A stretch of DNA of 44,853 nucleotides from JAAZBW01 sp035647855 (GTDB lineage Bacteria; Actinomycetota; Actinomycetes; Actinomycetales; Actinomycetaceae). Shown here piece after piece: positions 9,281-17,575 of this stretch. The notes under the pieces are model-generated. The model was not told the DNA's origin. It did not search any database and was given only the letters and a program-made list of their open reading frames with translations. The stretch covers positions 1 to 44,853 of the forward strand of contig DASRMP010000020.1 of the NCBI GenBank assembly GCA_035647855.1, in the 5' to 3' direction. Position numbers and translations under genes: made by a program. Positions within the stretch are counted from its first letter, which is position 1, and each line of letters begins with the position of its first letter.

Positions 9281-9559
9281 GTGGACTTGACTGCGCGCGG
9301 TGGCCGAGAGTGTCTTGCCGCCGCGCCGCACCCTGACGCGGTCAACCGCAGCGAGACCGCGGACGTCCATGGAGCGATACTGGCACTCGCCGGAGTACCG
9401 GGCGTGGATTCACGACTCTGACTTCCATGTGGCGGACGACAGTGCTTCTCGGAGCCGGAATCCGGGTCGCCGCGCTGCGGAAACCCTCAAACCGCTTTCA
9501 TGGCTCTCACAATGCGTCGTTGTGGACTTCCGCGCCCTTTTCGAGGCCCCGGACTCGGC
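9281..9559. other. Gene-free stretch before repeat locus I
   Basis: No gene can be supported. A short open stretch from ATG 9370 has ordinary codon use for about 30 codons (MERYWHSPEYRAWIHDSDF...) and then runs into the repeats. It could be a gene remnant, but I recognise no family. No tRNA or terminator with a T tract is visible. Confidence 0.4.
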
Positions 9560-9743
9560 CGCTGGGGAACTTGGCACCTCGTCTTGCCGCTTACCCGGTG
9601 TCGCTGGGGAACTTGGCACCTCGTCTGCTACCCCGAGGCCGCTCAGTGGGGAACTTCTCACCTCGACTTCGGGGTGCGAAGTTCCCCACGGGGTCTGAAG
9701 TTCCCCAGCGCACCGCCCAGACGAGGTCTGAAGTTCCCCAGCG
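9560..9743. repeat. Repeat locus I, family A: inverted clusters of CGCTGGGGAACTT
   Basis: Three direct copies start at 9560, 9602 and 9644, exactly 42 bp apart, with consensus CGCTGGGGAACTT-NNN-ACCTCG. Three inverted copies follow, ending at 9690, 9710 and 9743. The innermost pair (copy 3 and the first inverted copy) can fold into a 12-bp perfect stem (GTGGGGAACTTC with its complement). The whole cluster could form nested hairpins. Bases 9731-9787 match 29553-29609 on the other strand at 52 of 57 positions. Confidence 0.9.
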
Positions 9744-9769
9744 ACCGATCTTCGGTCTGCACAGCCGCG

Positions 9770-10072
9770 AGGGCGCACGTTCGTCACACCATGGCGCGCG
9801 TTCGTCACGATGGCGCAGTGACGTCACTGCGCCATCGTGACGAACGCGCGCCCTCAGCATTCTGCGTGTGACGGACGTGCGCCCCGATGTGACGATCGTG
9901 CGCCCTCTTGTGACGTTCGTGCGCCGCGGCGTTCGAGGTGGGGAGGAGGTGTGACGAACGTGCGCCCTGATGTGACGAACGTGCGCCCTCGGTGCAGGGC
10001 TGGGGAGTCCGTGTGACGGACGTGCGCCCTGATGTGACGATCGTGCGCCCCCGCGTGACGGATGCGCGCTCT
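9770..10072. repeat. Repeat locus I, family B: 11 phased units around a palindrome
   Basis: The 18-bp unit is GTGACG-NN-CGTGCGCCCT. Inverted units occupy 9770-9787 and 9791-9808 (the latter is the left palindrome arm). Direct units start at 9837, 9868, 9889, 9910, 9951, 9972, 10013, 10034 and 10055. Start-to-start distances are 21, 31 or 41 bp, so all units sit on about the same face of the helix. The central two bases vary (AA, AT, GA, TT) while both flanks are conserved. The locus lies between the convergent genes alkD and ctaA. Confidence 0.92.
9793..9852. repeat. Perfect 60-bp palindrome in locus I
   Basis: The 60 bases equal their own reverse complement, with 30-bp arms, no spacer and centre GTGAC/GTCAC at 9822/9823. 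The arms contain two family B units facing outward. The inner 26 bp (9810-9835) recur exactly at 29495-29520. Confidence 0.95.
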
Positions 10073-10141
10073 TGTTGTCGTGGCGTCAGGGGCCAGCAGC
10101 AGCCCGGCGAGCGGCGCCAGGGGAGAGCGGCGGGCGGGTGC

Positions 10142-11128
10142 CTAGTGGCCGGGCGCGGCGCGGCGGCTATATGCCTGCCGCAATTCGGCGCGCGGGTGAA
10201 GCACCGTGGCCGCGCCCACGAGCGCCGCAACGAACAGCGCCGCGAGGAGCATGTGTGCAAGCACGAGGAGAATCGGCAGCCCGGTCAGGTACTGCGAGTA
10301 CCCGACAATCCCCTGAAGCACTGTGATCGTGAGAGTCTGGAGCCAGATGCGCCACGAGCGGCCGGACCGGATGGTGAACCAGAATGAGGCCGCCAGCAGA
10401 ATCACAAATGCCCATACGGCCGACGAGTGCAGCCGGGTGATGGCGACGGGATCGAGCGCGAACCGGTATGGCGTGTTCTCATCCCCGGAGTGCGGACCGG
10501 TACCGGTGGTGATGACGCCGAAGACGAGCATGATCGCCGCCACCGCGAGCATCGCCCACAACAACGTCCGCAGAGGCTGCTCAGGTGGTGCAACCGGCCC
10601 GTCCTCCTGGCGGAGACGGGCCATCAGATATGCCGAGAGCGCCACGAGTGCCAGTGAGAAGTACATGTGGGAGCCGACCAGCGCCGGGTGCAGTTCGAAC
10701 AGCACGGAGAATCCGCCTATCACCGCCTGTGCCGCAATGCCCGCGATCACCAGCCAGACCAGCAAGCGGAACACGGCGGGCCGCGACCTGACCGGCTCAC
10801 GGCGGTAGACAGCCAGAAGAAGGGCGCCGGCGATCAGGACGAGGACGCCCGTCATCGTCCGATTCCCGAACTCGACGAACGGATGGTAGCTTGCCGCCTC
10901 GTGGAACACCGGCGTGAACTGCCCGGGCTCGCACATGGGCCAGGTGGAGCACCCGAGGCCGGAGCCCGTGAGGCGGACAAGACCACCCGAGACGATGATG
11001 CCGATCTGCGCAATCAGGTTCGCGACGGCAAGGCGCCACGTCAGTTTGTCGACGAGATGGCCGGGGCGCGAGGCATCCGGCGGCGCGACGACGGGCGCAG
11101 AGGCGCGCGCAGAGGCTTCGGCTGTCAC
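10142..11128 (-). CDS. ctaA: Heme A synthase (COX15/CtaA family)
   Basis: A 328-residue membrane protein with eight predicted helices that oxidises heme O to heme A for aa3-type cytochrome oxidase. The family signature GGLVRLTGSGLGCSTWPMC occurs near the N-terminus, with conserved heme-ligand histidines in YHPFVEFGNR, HPALVGSHMYF, RLHSSAVW and LAHMLLAA. The GTG start lies 6 bases after a TACACT -10 box and has no ribosome binding site, so it is probably leaderless. It is transcribed away from the suf operon and toward repeat locus I. Confidence 0.94.
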   Translation of the reverse strand: MTAEASARASAPVVAPPDASRPGHLVDKLTWRLAVANLIAQIGIIVSGGLVRLTGSGLGCSTWPMCEPGQFTPVFHEAASYHPFVEFGNRTMTGVLVLIAGALLLAVYRREPVRSRPAVFRLLVWLVIAGIAAQAVIGGFSVLFELHPALVGSHMYFSLALVALSAYLMARLRQEDGPVAPPEQPLRTLLWAMLAVAAIMLVFGVITTGTGPHSGDENTPYRFALDPVAITRLHSSAVWAFVILLAASFWFTIRSGRSWRIWLQTLTITVLQGIVGYSQYLTGLPILLVLAHMLLAALFVAALVGAATVLHPRAELRQAYSRRAAPGH

Positions 11129-11134
11129 GCCGCC

Positions 11135-11140
11135 AGTGTA
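11135..11140 (-). promoter_or_regulatory. -10 box of ctaA, leaderless geometry
   Basis: TACACT on the minus strand ends 6 bases before the ctaA GTG at 11128. This is the same geometry as at the other leaderless genes in the window. Confidence 0.6.
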
Positions 11141-11286
11141 GAGGCGCGCGAAGTGATGCGCGTCTCAGAGCTACCTGCTGTCGCAAATCTTTGGCGCCTG
11201 ACGCGCCATGGATGGAGAGCCGGAGCGCCGCCGGAGCGTGAGGGCCGTCACCCGTTCGCCATACGGGAAGGAAGTTGCGTCGCGCC

Positions 11287-11345
11287 TATTAAGGAACGAC
11301 AATGTTGCATAATATCAGTTCGAGACGACGTGAGAAGGGCGGAGG
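11287..11345 (+). promoter_or_regulatory. Candidate suf promoter and sufR ribosome binding site
   Basis: An AT-rich patch unlike its surroundings (TATTAA at 11287 and TTGCATAATAT at 11305-11315) holds a plausible -10 box CATAAT (11308-11313). GGAGG at 11341-11345 is a good ribosome binding site 7 bases before GTG 11353. SufR autoregulation would be expected here, but I see no clear inverted repeat. Confidence 0.45.
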
Positions 11346-11352
11346 TGAAGTC

Positions 11353-12033
11353 GTGAGTTCGACGACGGTCGGCGCCACCCCCACACGGGATCGGATACTA
11401 GATCTCGTGATCACTGACGGCCCGGTCAGTGCAGGCGAGCTTGCCGGGGCGCTGGACCTAACGTCCGCAGCGATTCGCCGCCACATCGCGGCACTGGAGG
11501 CCGAGGAGCTCATCACCGCGCACGAGACCGTGGGGCCCACGACCCCCCGGCGCGGACGGCCGGCGCGAGTGTACGTGGCCACGCCCGCGGGGCAGGCACG
11601 GCTCTCCAACGCCTACTCGGACATCGCGAGAGAGACTCTCCGCTATATCGAGGCGAACCTCGGTGCGGAGGCACTGGAAGACTTCATCGAATCGTCCTAC
11701 GGCGGCATGTTCTCCCGATACGAACCACTCATCGAGAAGGCAGGCCCGGATCCGACCGCCCGCGCGGAAGCGCTCGCCGAGGTACTGACCGCCGAAGGCT
11801 TCGCAGCCACGGTGCGTGGGGTGGGGGACGGCTTCGCTCTGCAACTGTGCCAGGGACACTGCCCCGTGGTGCGGCTCGCGATGGAATTCCCGCAGTTCTG
11901 CGCCGTAGAGACCCGGATCATCGGCGAGCTCCTCGATCTTCACGTCCAACGACTCGCCACACTCGCCGACGGCGAGCACGTGTGCACCACCAACATCCCG
12001 CTGACCGTCCGCCCCACGAAAGGACAGGCATGA
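11353..12033 (+). CDS. sufR: SufR-type Fe-S-sensing transcriptional regulator
   Basis: A 226-residue regulator with an N-terminal winged helix-turn-helix (residues about 13-60, LAGALDLTSAAIRRHIAALE) and a C-terminal cysteine cluster Cys166-x3-Cys170-x12-Cys183 that fits the SufR [Fe-S] ligand pattern. The family represses suf genes when it holds a cluster. GTG 11353 has GGAGG ahead of it; a longer form from 11302 has no such site. The stop overlaps the sufB ATG, so the regulator and the operon it presumably controls are translated together. Confidence 0.92.
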   Translation: MSSTTVGATPTRDRILDLVITDGPVSAGELAGALDLTSAAIRRHIAALEAEELITAHETVGPTTPRRGRPARVYVATPAGQARLSNAYSDIARETLRYIEANLGAEALEDFIESSYGGMFSRYEPLIEKAGPDPTARAEALAEVLTAEGFAATVRGVGDGFALQLCQGHCPVVRLAMEFPQFCAVETRIIGELLDLHVQRLATLADGEHVCTTNIPLTVRPTKGQA

Positions 12034-13466
12034 CGAGTTCGACTCCGGCCGTTACCCCGCTCACCCAAGAGGAGACGATTGCGTCGATCGGCCAATACAG
12101 CTACGGCTGGCATGACACCGATGTCGCCGGCGCTTCTGCGAAGCGCGGGCTGTCCGAGGCCGTCGTGCGTGAAATCTCGGGGCTGAAGGACGAATCCGAG
12201 TGGATGCTGCAGCGCCGCCTCAAGGCTCTCCGGCTTTTCGAGAAGAAGCCCATGCCCACCTGGGGTGCCGACCTCTCCGGAATCGATTTCGACAACATCA
12301 AGTACTTCGTGCGCTCCACGGAGAAGCAGGCCACCAGCTGGGACGAACTGCCCGAGGACATCAAGAACACCTACGACCGCCTCGGCATCCCGGAGGCGGA
12401 GAAGCAGCGGCTCGTCGCCGGCGTTGCCGCGCAGTACGAGTCCGAGGTGGTCTACCACCAAATTCAGGAGGACTTGGAGCGCCAGGGCGTCATCTTCCTT
12501 GACACTGACACGGGCCTCAAGGAGCACCCGGAGATCTTCCAGGAGTACTTCGGCACCGTGATTCCCGGGGGAGACAACAAGTTCGCCGCTCTGAACACGG
12601 CCGTCTGGTCCGGTGGATCGTTCGTGTACGTGCCGAAGGGCGTCCACGTGGAGATCCCGCTGCAGGCCTACTTCCGCATCAACACGGAGAACATGGGCCA
12701 GTTCGAGCGGACCCTGATCATCGCCGACGAGGGCTCCTACGTGCACTACGTCGAGGGCTGCACCGCGCCGATCTACAGTTCCGACTCGCTGCACGCCGCC
12801 GTCGTCGAGATCATCGTGAAGAAGGACGCCCGCGTCCGCTACACCACGATCCAGAACTGGTCGAACAACGTCTACAACCTGGTGACCAAGCGTGCCACGG
12901 TCGCGGCCGGCGGCAACATGGAGTGGATCGACGGCAACATCGGTTCCAAGGTCTCGATGAAGTACCCGGCCGTCTACCTCATGGGCGAGCACGCCCGGGG
13001 CGAAACGCTCTCGATCGCGTTCGCCGGCGAGGGCCAGCACCAGGACACCGGTTCCAAGATGGTCCACATGGCGCCGTACACGTCGTCGTCGATCGTCTCG
13101 AAGTCGGTCGCGCGCGGCGGCGGGCGCGCCTCGTACCGCGGACTCGTCCAGGTGATGGAGGAGGCACCCCACTCGAAGTCGAACGTGCTGTGCGACGCGC
13201 TCCTCGTGGACACGATCTCCCGGTCCGATACGTATCCGTACGTCGACGTTCGCGTCGACGACGTCGAGATGGGCCATGAGGCCACCGTCTCGAAGGTGTC
13301 CGAGGAACAGCTCTTCTACCTCATGAGCCGTGGCTTGCCGGAGACAGAGGCGATGGCGATGATCGTGCGCGGCTTCGTCGAGCCGATCGCGCGCGAACTC
13401 CCGATGGAGTACGCCCTCGAACTCAACCGTCTCATCGAACTCCAGATGGAAGGATCCGTCGGCTGA
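12030..13466 (+). CDS. sufB: Fe-S cluster scaffold subunit SufB
   Basis: A 478-residue SufB of the SufBCD scaffold. It has the N-terminal SIGQYSYGWHD, the conserved cysteine in YVEGCTAPIYSSDSLHA, and the C-terminal EEQLFYLMSRGLPETEAMAM shared with SufD. It assembles nascent clusters from sulfide delivered by SufS-SufU, with energy from SufC. ATG 12030 overlaps the sufR stop (ATGA); the stop shares one base with the sufD ATG. Confidence 0.97.
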   Translation: MTSSTPAVTPLTQEETIASIGQYSYGWHDTDVAGASAKRGLSEAVVREISGLKDESEWMLQRRLKALRLFEKKPMPTWGADLSGIDFDNIKYFVRSTEKQATSWDELPEDIKNTYDRLGIPEAEKQRLVAGVAAQYESEVVYHQIQEDLERQGVIFLDTDTGLKEHPEIFQEYFGTVIPGGDNKFAALNTAVWSGGSFVYVPKGVHVEIPLQAYFRINTENMGQFERTLIIADEGSYVHYVEGCTAPIYSSDSLHAAVVEIIVKKDARVRYTTIQNWSNNVYNLVTKRATVAAGGNMEWIDGNIGSKVSMKYPAVYLMGEHARGETLSIAFAGEGQHQDTGSKMVHMAPYTSSSIVSKSVARGGGRASYRGLVQVMEEAPHSKSNVLCDALLVDTISRSDTYPYVDVRVDDVEMGHEATVSKVSEEQLFYLMSRGLPETEAMAMIVRGFVEPIARELPMEYALELNRLIELQMEGSVG

Positions 13467-14662
13467 TGACCACCACCACTGACCACTCCCGCGCCGTTCT
13501 TGCGGGAGAGCATTCGCACGGTGCGGGCCAGAAGCCCCCCGCCTCGCGGGCGGCCCGGACGCGTTCTTTCGACGTCGCCGACTTCCCGATGCCGACCGGT
13601 CGCGAGGAGGAGTGGCGGTTCTCGCGCATGAAGGACCTCGCTCCTGGCCTCGAGGACACTCCGACGCAGGACGACGGCGACACGCTCGCCGCCAATTACG
13701 AGGTGGATCTCGCGGGCACGCCCGACCTGCCCGGCCTTGCGCCGGGACAGTGGCCCCGCGGTTCGGCGCTGATCCCCGGGGACAGGAGCGCCGTCGTCGC
13801 CTCCGCGAACACGCCCGAGGCGCTGCACGTGAGGATTCCGGCGGGGACCACCGTGGCTGAACCCGTCCGGGTGGACGTGACGGGCACCGCCGGCCGGCGC
13901 TCGAACGCGCACCACGTCATCGAGGCGCAGGATGACTCGAACGCGGTCGTCGTTTTCGAGCACTCCGGCTCCGGTGTCCACGCGGGCAACGTCGAGATCA
14001 TCGTCGGCGACCGGGCACACCTCACAGTCATCTCGCTGCAGCTCTGGGACGACGACGCGGTGCACGTGGGCCAGCACGAGGCCGCAGTCGGCGCGGACGC
14101 GAAGTACCGGCACATCAACGTCACGCTCGGCGGCAAGGCCGTCCGGCTTACTGACAACGCTCACTTCACGGGTCCGCACGGCGATGTGGAACTCCTCGGC
14201 GTCTACTTCGTGGACGCGGGACAGCACCTCGAGCACCAGACGTACATCAACCACAACGCCCCGGACTGCATTTCCCGTGTCACCTACAAGGGAGCCCTGC
14301 ATGGACAGGACGCGCACTCGGTGTGGATCGGCGATGTGCTGATCGGCGCGGAGGCAGAAGGCACAGATACCTACGAGCTCAACCGCAACCTGGTCCTCTC
14401 CGAGGGCGCGCGCGCGGACTCCGTGCCGAACCTCGAGATCGAGACCGGGGAGATCGAGGGGGCGGGCCACGCATCCGCGACCGGCCGCTTCGACGATGAG
14501 CAACTCTTCTACCTGATGAGCCGCGGCATCCCGGAGGACCTCGCCAGGAAACTCGTGGTCCGTGGCTTCTTCCTCGAACTGATCCAGCAGATCGGCGTCC
14601 AGGAAATCGAGGAGCGCCTCATGGAGCTCATCGAGCTGGAACTGCGGGGGGAGAACCGATGA
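13466..14662 (+). CDS. sufD: Fe-S cluster assembly protein SufD
   Basis: A 398-residue SufB paralogue and scaffold partner. It has an N-terminal PTGREEEWRFSRMKDL segment, the beta-helix core and the C-terminal EQLFYLMSRGIPEDLARKLV. The conserved histidine region HGQDAHSVWIGDVLIG is present. It begins within the sufB stop (TGATG) and overlaps the next gene by 4 bp. Length is normal for the family. Confidence 0.96.
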   Translation: MTTTTDHSRAVLAGEHSHGAGQKPPASRAARTRSFDVADFPMPTGREEEWRFSRMKDLAPGLEDTPTQDDGDTLAANYEVDLAGTPDLPGLAPGQWPRGSALIPGDRSAVVASANTPEALHVRIPAGTTVAEPVRVDVTGTAGRRSNAHHVIEAQDDSNAVVVFEHSGSGVHAGNVEIIVGDRAHLTVISLQLWDDDAVHVGQHEAAVGADAKYRHINVTLGGKAVRLTDNAHFTGPHGDVELLGVYFVDAGQHLEHQTYINHNAPDCISRVTYKGALHGQDAHSVWIGDVLIGAEAEGTDTYELNRNLVLSEGARADSVPNLEIETGEIEGAGHASATGRFDDEQLFYLMSRGIPEDLARKLVVRGFFLELIQQIGVQEIEERLMELIELELRGENR

Positions 14663-14982
14663 GCGCCGTGGCGACAGTCTCGGACCTCGCCCCAGGCGAG
14701 GCGCGTGCATACGAGGTGGACGGCGTCGCCATCGTGCTTGTTCGCGACTACGACGGCGGATTCCACGCCCTCGACGAGTTGTGCACCCACGAGGCGATCT
14801 CACTCGCGGATGGCGACGTGGAGGACTGCACCATCGAGTGCTGGAAGCACGGCTCCGCCTTCAGCCTCCTCACGGGCAAGCCGACCTCGCTGCCTGCCAC
14901 CAGACCCGTGAACGTCTACCCCGTGACCATCGACGGCGACGACGTCATGGTCGAGACCCAGCCCGCCACCCGGAAGCTTTGA
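14659..14982 (+). CDS. Rieske [2Fe-2S] ferredoxin of the suf operon
   Basis: A 107-residue single-domain Rieske protein. The two ligand pairs are CTH (Cys, His) and CWKH (Cys, His), about 15 residues apart, as in ferredoxin subunits of non-heme iron dioxygenases. Such a gene between sufD and sufC is common in actinobacterial suf operons, and electron transfer during cluster assembly is the usual suggestion. No oxygenase partner is encoded nearby. ATG overlaps the sufD stop. Confidence 0.9.
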   Translation: MSAVATVSDLAPGEARAYEVDGVAIVLVRDYDGGFHALDELCTHEAISLADGDVEDCTIECWKHGSAFSLLTGKPTSLPATRPVNVYPVTIDGDDVMVETQPATRKL

Positions 14983-14995
14983 GAGAAGGAAGCCA

Positions 14996-15754
14996 ATGTC
15001 AACTCTGGAAATCAAGGACCTGCACGCCCAGGTTGAGACGAAGGACGGTCCGAAGCAGATCCTCCGCGGTGTCAGCATGACCGTGAACTCCGGGGAGATC
15101 CACGCCGTGATGGGGCCCAACGGCTCGGGCAAGTCCACGCTCGCCTACACGATCGCCGGGCACCCGAAGTACGAGGTCACCGCAGGTGAGGTGTTCCTCG
15201 ACGGCGAGAACGTGCTAGAGATGAGCGTGGACGAACGCGCCCGCGCCGGCATCTTCCTGGCGATGCAGTACCCGATCGAGGTTCCGGGAGTCACGAACTC
15301 CAACTTCCTGCGCACCGCCAAGACCGCCATCGACGGCGAGGCCCCGCCGCTGCGCAGCTGGGTGAAGGACATCCGTGAAGCCATGGAGCGCCTCCGCATG
15401 GAGCCGTCAATGGCCCAGCGCGACCTCAACCACGGATTCTCCGGCGGTGAGAAGAAGCGCAACGAGATCCTCCAGCTGGAACTGCTCAAGCCCCGCTTCG
15501 CGGTGCTCGACGAGACGGACTCCGGCCTCGACATCGACGCTCTCCGCGTCGTCGCGGAAGGTGTGAATCGTGTCCATGAGAACACAGACGCCGGGATCCT
15601 CCTCATCACCCACTACTCACGGATCCTCGAGTACATCAGGCCCGACTTCGTCCACGTCTTCGTGGACGGGCGCATCGCCGAGGAGGGTGGCCCCGAACTG
15701 GCCAACCTGCTCGAGGCCGAGGGCTACGACCGATTCGTGACGGCGCGCGCCTGA
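14996..15754 (+). CDS. sufC: Fe-S cluster assembly ATPase SufC
   Basis: A 252-residue ABC-type ATPase that drives the SufBCD scaffold. Walker A is GPNGSGKST, the signature is FSGGEKKRNEILQ, Walker B is FAVLDETDSGLDID and the H-loop is ITHYSRIL; the SGGEKKR and DETDSGLD forms are diagnostic of SufC. A ribosome binding site (GAAGGAAG) precedes the ATG. The stop shares a base with the sufS ATG. Confidence 0.97.
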   Translation: MSTLEIKDLHAQVETKDGPKQILRGVSMTVNSGEIHAVMGPNGSGKSTLAYTIAGHPKYEVTAGEVFLDGENVLEMSVDERARAGIFLAMQYPIEVPGVTNSNFLRTAKTAIDGEAPPLRSWVKDIREAMERLRMEPSMAQRDLNHGFSGGEKKRNEILQLELLKPRFAVLDETDSGLDIDALRVVAEGVNRVHENTDAGILLITHYSRILEYIRPDFVHVFVDGRIAEEGGPELANLLEAEGYDRFVTARA

Positions 15755-17082
15755 TGAGCAGCCTCCGCGCCGTCCAGCCCCGTCCCGACCTCATGTCGGA
15801 GGCGGGGCTCGAGGCCGTGCGCGGGGACTTCCCGACCCTCTCCCGGAAGGTCCGCGGCAAGCCGCTTGTGTACCTCGATAACGGCGCGACGTCCCTGCGG
15901 CCCACCAGCGTGATCGAGGCCGAGGCGCACTTCTACCGCCACACGAACGCGGCAGTGCACCGTGGCGCCCATGCGCTCGCTGAAGAGGCCACGGACGCCT
16001 TCGAGAAGGGCCGGTCGGCCGTCGCACGGTTCGTGAGTGCGCACAGCGAGAACGACGTCGTCTTCACCCGCGGCGCCACGGAGTCGCTGAACCTTCTCTC
16101 GTACTCACTTCTGGGCGCGACGCTCGACGCGCGGGCGGGCGGGGATGCCACCGTGAATCCGCGGCTCGTCCTCGGTGAGGGTGACGAGATCGTGGTGACC
16201 GAGTTGGAGCACCACGCCAACCTGGTTCCCTGGCAACAGTTGGCCCGCCGCACAGGCGCGACCCTGAGGTGGCTCGGTGTGACCGACGAGGGTCGCATCG
16301 ACCTCGGAACGCTCGATCGGATCACCGAGCGCACGAAGTTGGTCGCATTCACGCACGCCTCGAACGTGACCGGCGCGATCACCGAAGTGGACAGGATCGT
16401 GGAAGCCGCGCGGGCCGTCGGAGCGATCACCGTTCTCGACGCGTGCCAGTCCGTCCCTCACCTTCCGGTGGACCTGCCCGCTCTCGGCGTCGACGCGGCG
16501 GCGTTTTCCGCGCACAAGATGCTCGGGCCAACCGGGGTCGGGGCGCTGTGGGCGCGCGCCGATCTGCTCGAGGATCTCCCCCCATTTCTCACCGGCGGCT
16601 CGATGATCGAGATCGTGACCATGGAGTCCACCACCTACCTGCCGCCGCCCGCCAGGTTCGAGGCGGGCTCGCAGGCTACCGCCCAGGTGGCCGCCTGGGC
16701 CGCCGGCGTCGAGTACCTGGAGTGGCTCGGTATGGAGCGGTCCGCCGCCCACGAGCGCGCCCTGACGGCACACCTGCTCGCCGGACTCGCGCGGATCGAC
16801 GGGATCCGCGTCCTCGGCCCCACCACGGCGGAGGGCCGGGTGGGCGCGGTCTGCTTCGTCGTCGACGGCGTACACCCGCACGACGCCTCGCAGGTGCTCG
16901 ACAACGAGGGCGTCGCGGTGCGCGTCGGCCACCACTGCGCGCAGCCTGTGCACCGCCGGCTCGGGGCGCAGTCCTCCGTGCGCGCGTCCATCGGCCCCTA
17001 CAACTCCCGCGACGACGTCGATCGGCTCCTGGAAGTCCTCGACGGCGTCCGGCCGTTCTTCGGAGTGACGTCTCATGGATAA
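15754..17082 (+). CDS. sufS: Cysteine desulfurase SufS
   Basis: A 442-residue PLP enzyme that takes sulfur from cysteine. The PLP lysine is Lys255 in AFSAHKMLGPTGVG and the persulfide-carrying cysteine is Cys395 in RVGHHCAQP. The N-terminal YLDNGATSLRP and TRGATESLNLLS are typical of group II desulfurases. It starts inside the sufC stop and overlaps sufU by 8 bp, matching its role as the sulfur donor to SufU. Confidence 0.97.
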   Translation: MSSLRAVQPRPDLMSEAGLEAVRGDFPTLSRKVRGKPLVYLDNGATSLRPTSVIEAEAHFYRHTNAAVHRGAHALAEEATDAFEKGRSAVARFVSAHSENDVVFTRGATESLNLLSYSLLGATLDARAGGDATVNPRLVLGEGDEIVVTELEHHANLVPWQQLARRTGATLRWLGVTDEGRIDLGTLDRITERTKLVAFTHASNVTGAITEVDRIVEAARAVGAITVLDACQSVPHLPVDLPALGVDAAAFSAHKMLGPTGVGALWARADLLEDLPPFLTGGSMIEIVTMESTTYLPPPARFEAGSQATAQVAAWAAGVEYLEWLGMERSAAHERALTAHLLAGLARIDGIRVLGPTTAEGRVGAVCFVVDGVHPHDASQVLDNEGVAVRVGHHCAQPVHRRLGAQSSVRASIGPYNSRDDVDRLLEVLDGVRPFFGVTSHG

Positions 17083-17575
17083 CCTCGAATCGCTGTACCA
17101 GCAGGTGATCATGGACCACGCCCGCGAGCGGCACGGCAGCGGGAAGCTCGCCGCGCCCGGCGGCGAGTCGTTCCAGGTCAACCCGACCTGCGGCGACCAG
17201 GCCACGGTGCAGGTCGCCATCAGCCACGACGCGGGAGAGCCGCGAATCGCCGAACTCGCCTGGGACGGGGTCGGCTGCTCGATCTCGCAGGCGTCCCTCT
17301 CGCTGATGAGCGACCTGGTGGCCGGCGCCACGCTTGCGGAGGCCGAGGAACTCGGCGAGATCTTCCGCGAGATGATGCGCTCACGCGGCAACTTCCCGGA
17401 CGAGAAGGCCGACCGGCTGGAGGACGCCTCCGCGATGATCGGCGTCTCGCGCTACCCCGCGCGCGTCAAGTGCGCGCTACTCGGCTGGATGGGGCTGCGC
17501 GGCGCCGTCGCGGAAGCAATCGCCGGGCACGGAGCCGGCACCACTGACACCGACCACCCCAAGGAGAACCGATGA
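17075..17575 (+). CDS. sufU: Zn-dependent sulfurtransferase SufU
   Basis: A 166-residue IscU-like protein. The three ligand cysteines are Cys39 (NPTCGD), Cys68 (GVGCSIS) and Cys133 (RVKCALLGW), and Asp41 follows the first cysteine. The roughly 20-residue insertion between the second and third cysteines is typical of SufU rather than IscU. It accepts persulfide from SufS. It overlaps sufS upstream and sufT downstream. Confidence 0.95.
   Translation: MDNLESLYQQVIMDHARERHGSGKLAAPGGESFQVNPTCGDQATVQVAISHDAGEPRIAELAWDGVGCSISQASLSLMSDLVAGATLAEAEELGEIFREMMRSRGNFPDEKADRLEDASAMIGVSRYPARVKCALLGWMGLRGAVAEAIAGHGAGTTDTDHPKENR

Noticed and set aside
9281..9559. Gene starting at ATG 9370
   Set aside because: Only about 30 plausible codons before the repeats, with no recognisable family; kept as an unexplained stretch.
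9410..9808. Open frames across repeat locus I on both strands
   Set aside because: They follow repeat units, shift frame at 31- and 41-bp steps and match no family.
9770..10072. CRISPR array
   Set aside because: Units are only 18 bp with 3-23 bp spacers, variable within the unit, inverted around a centre and without cas genes.
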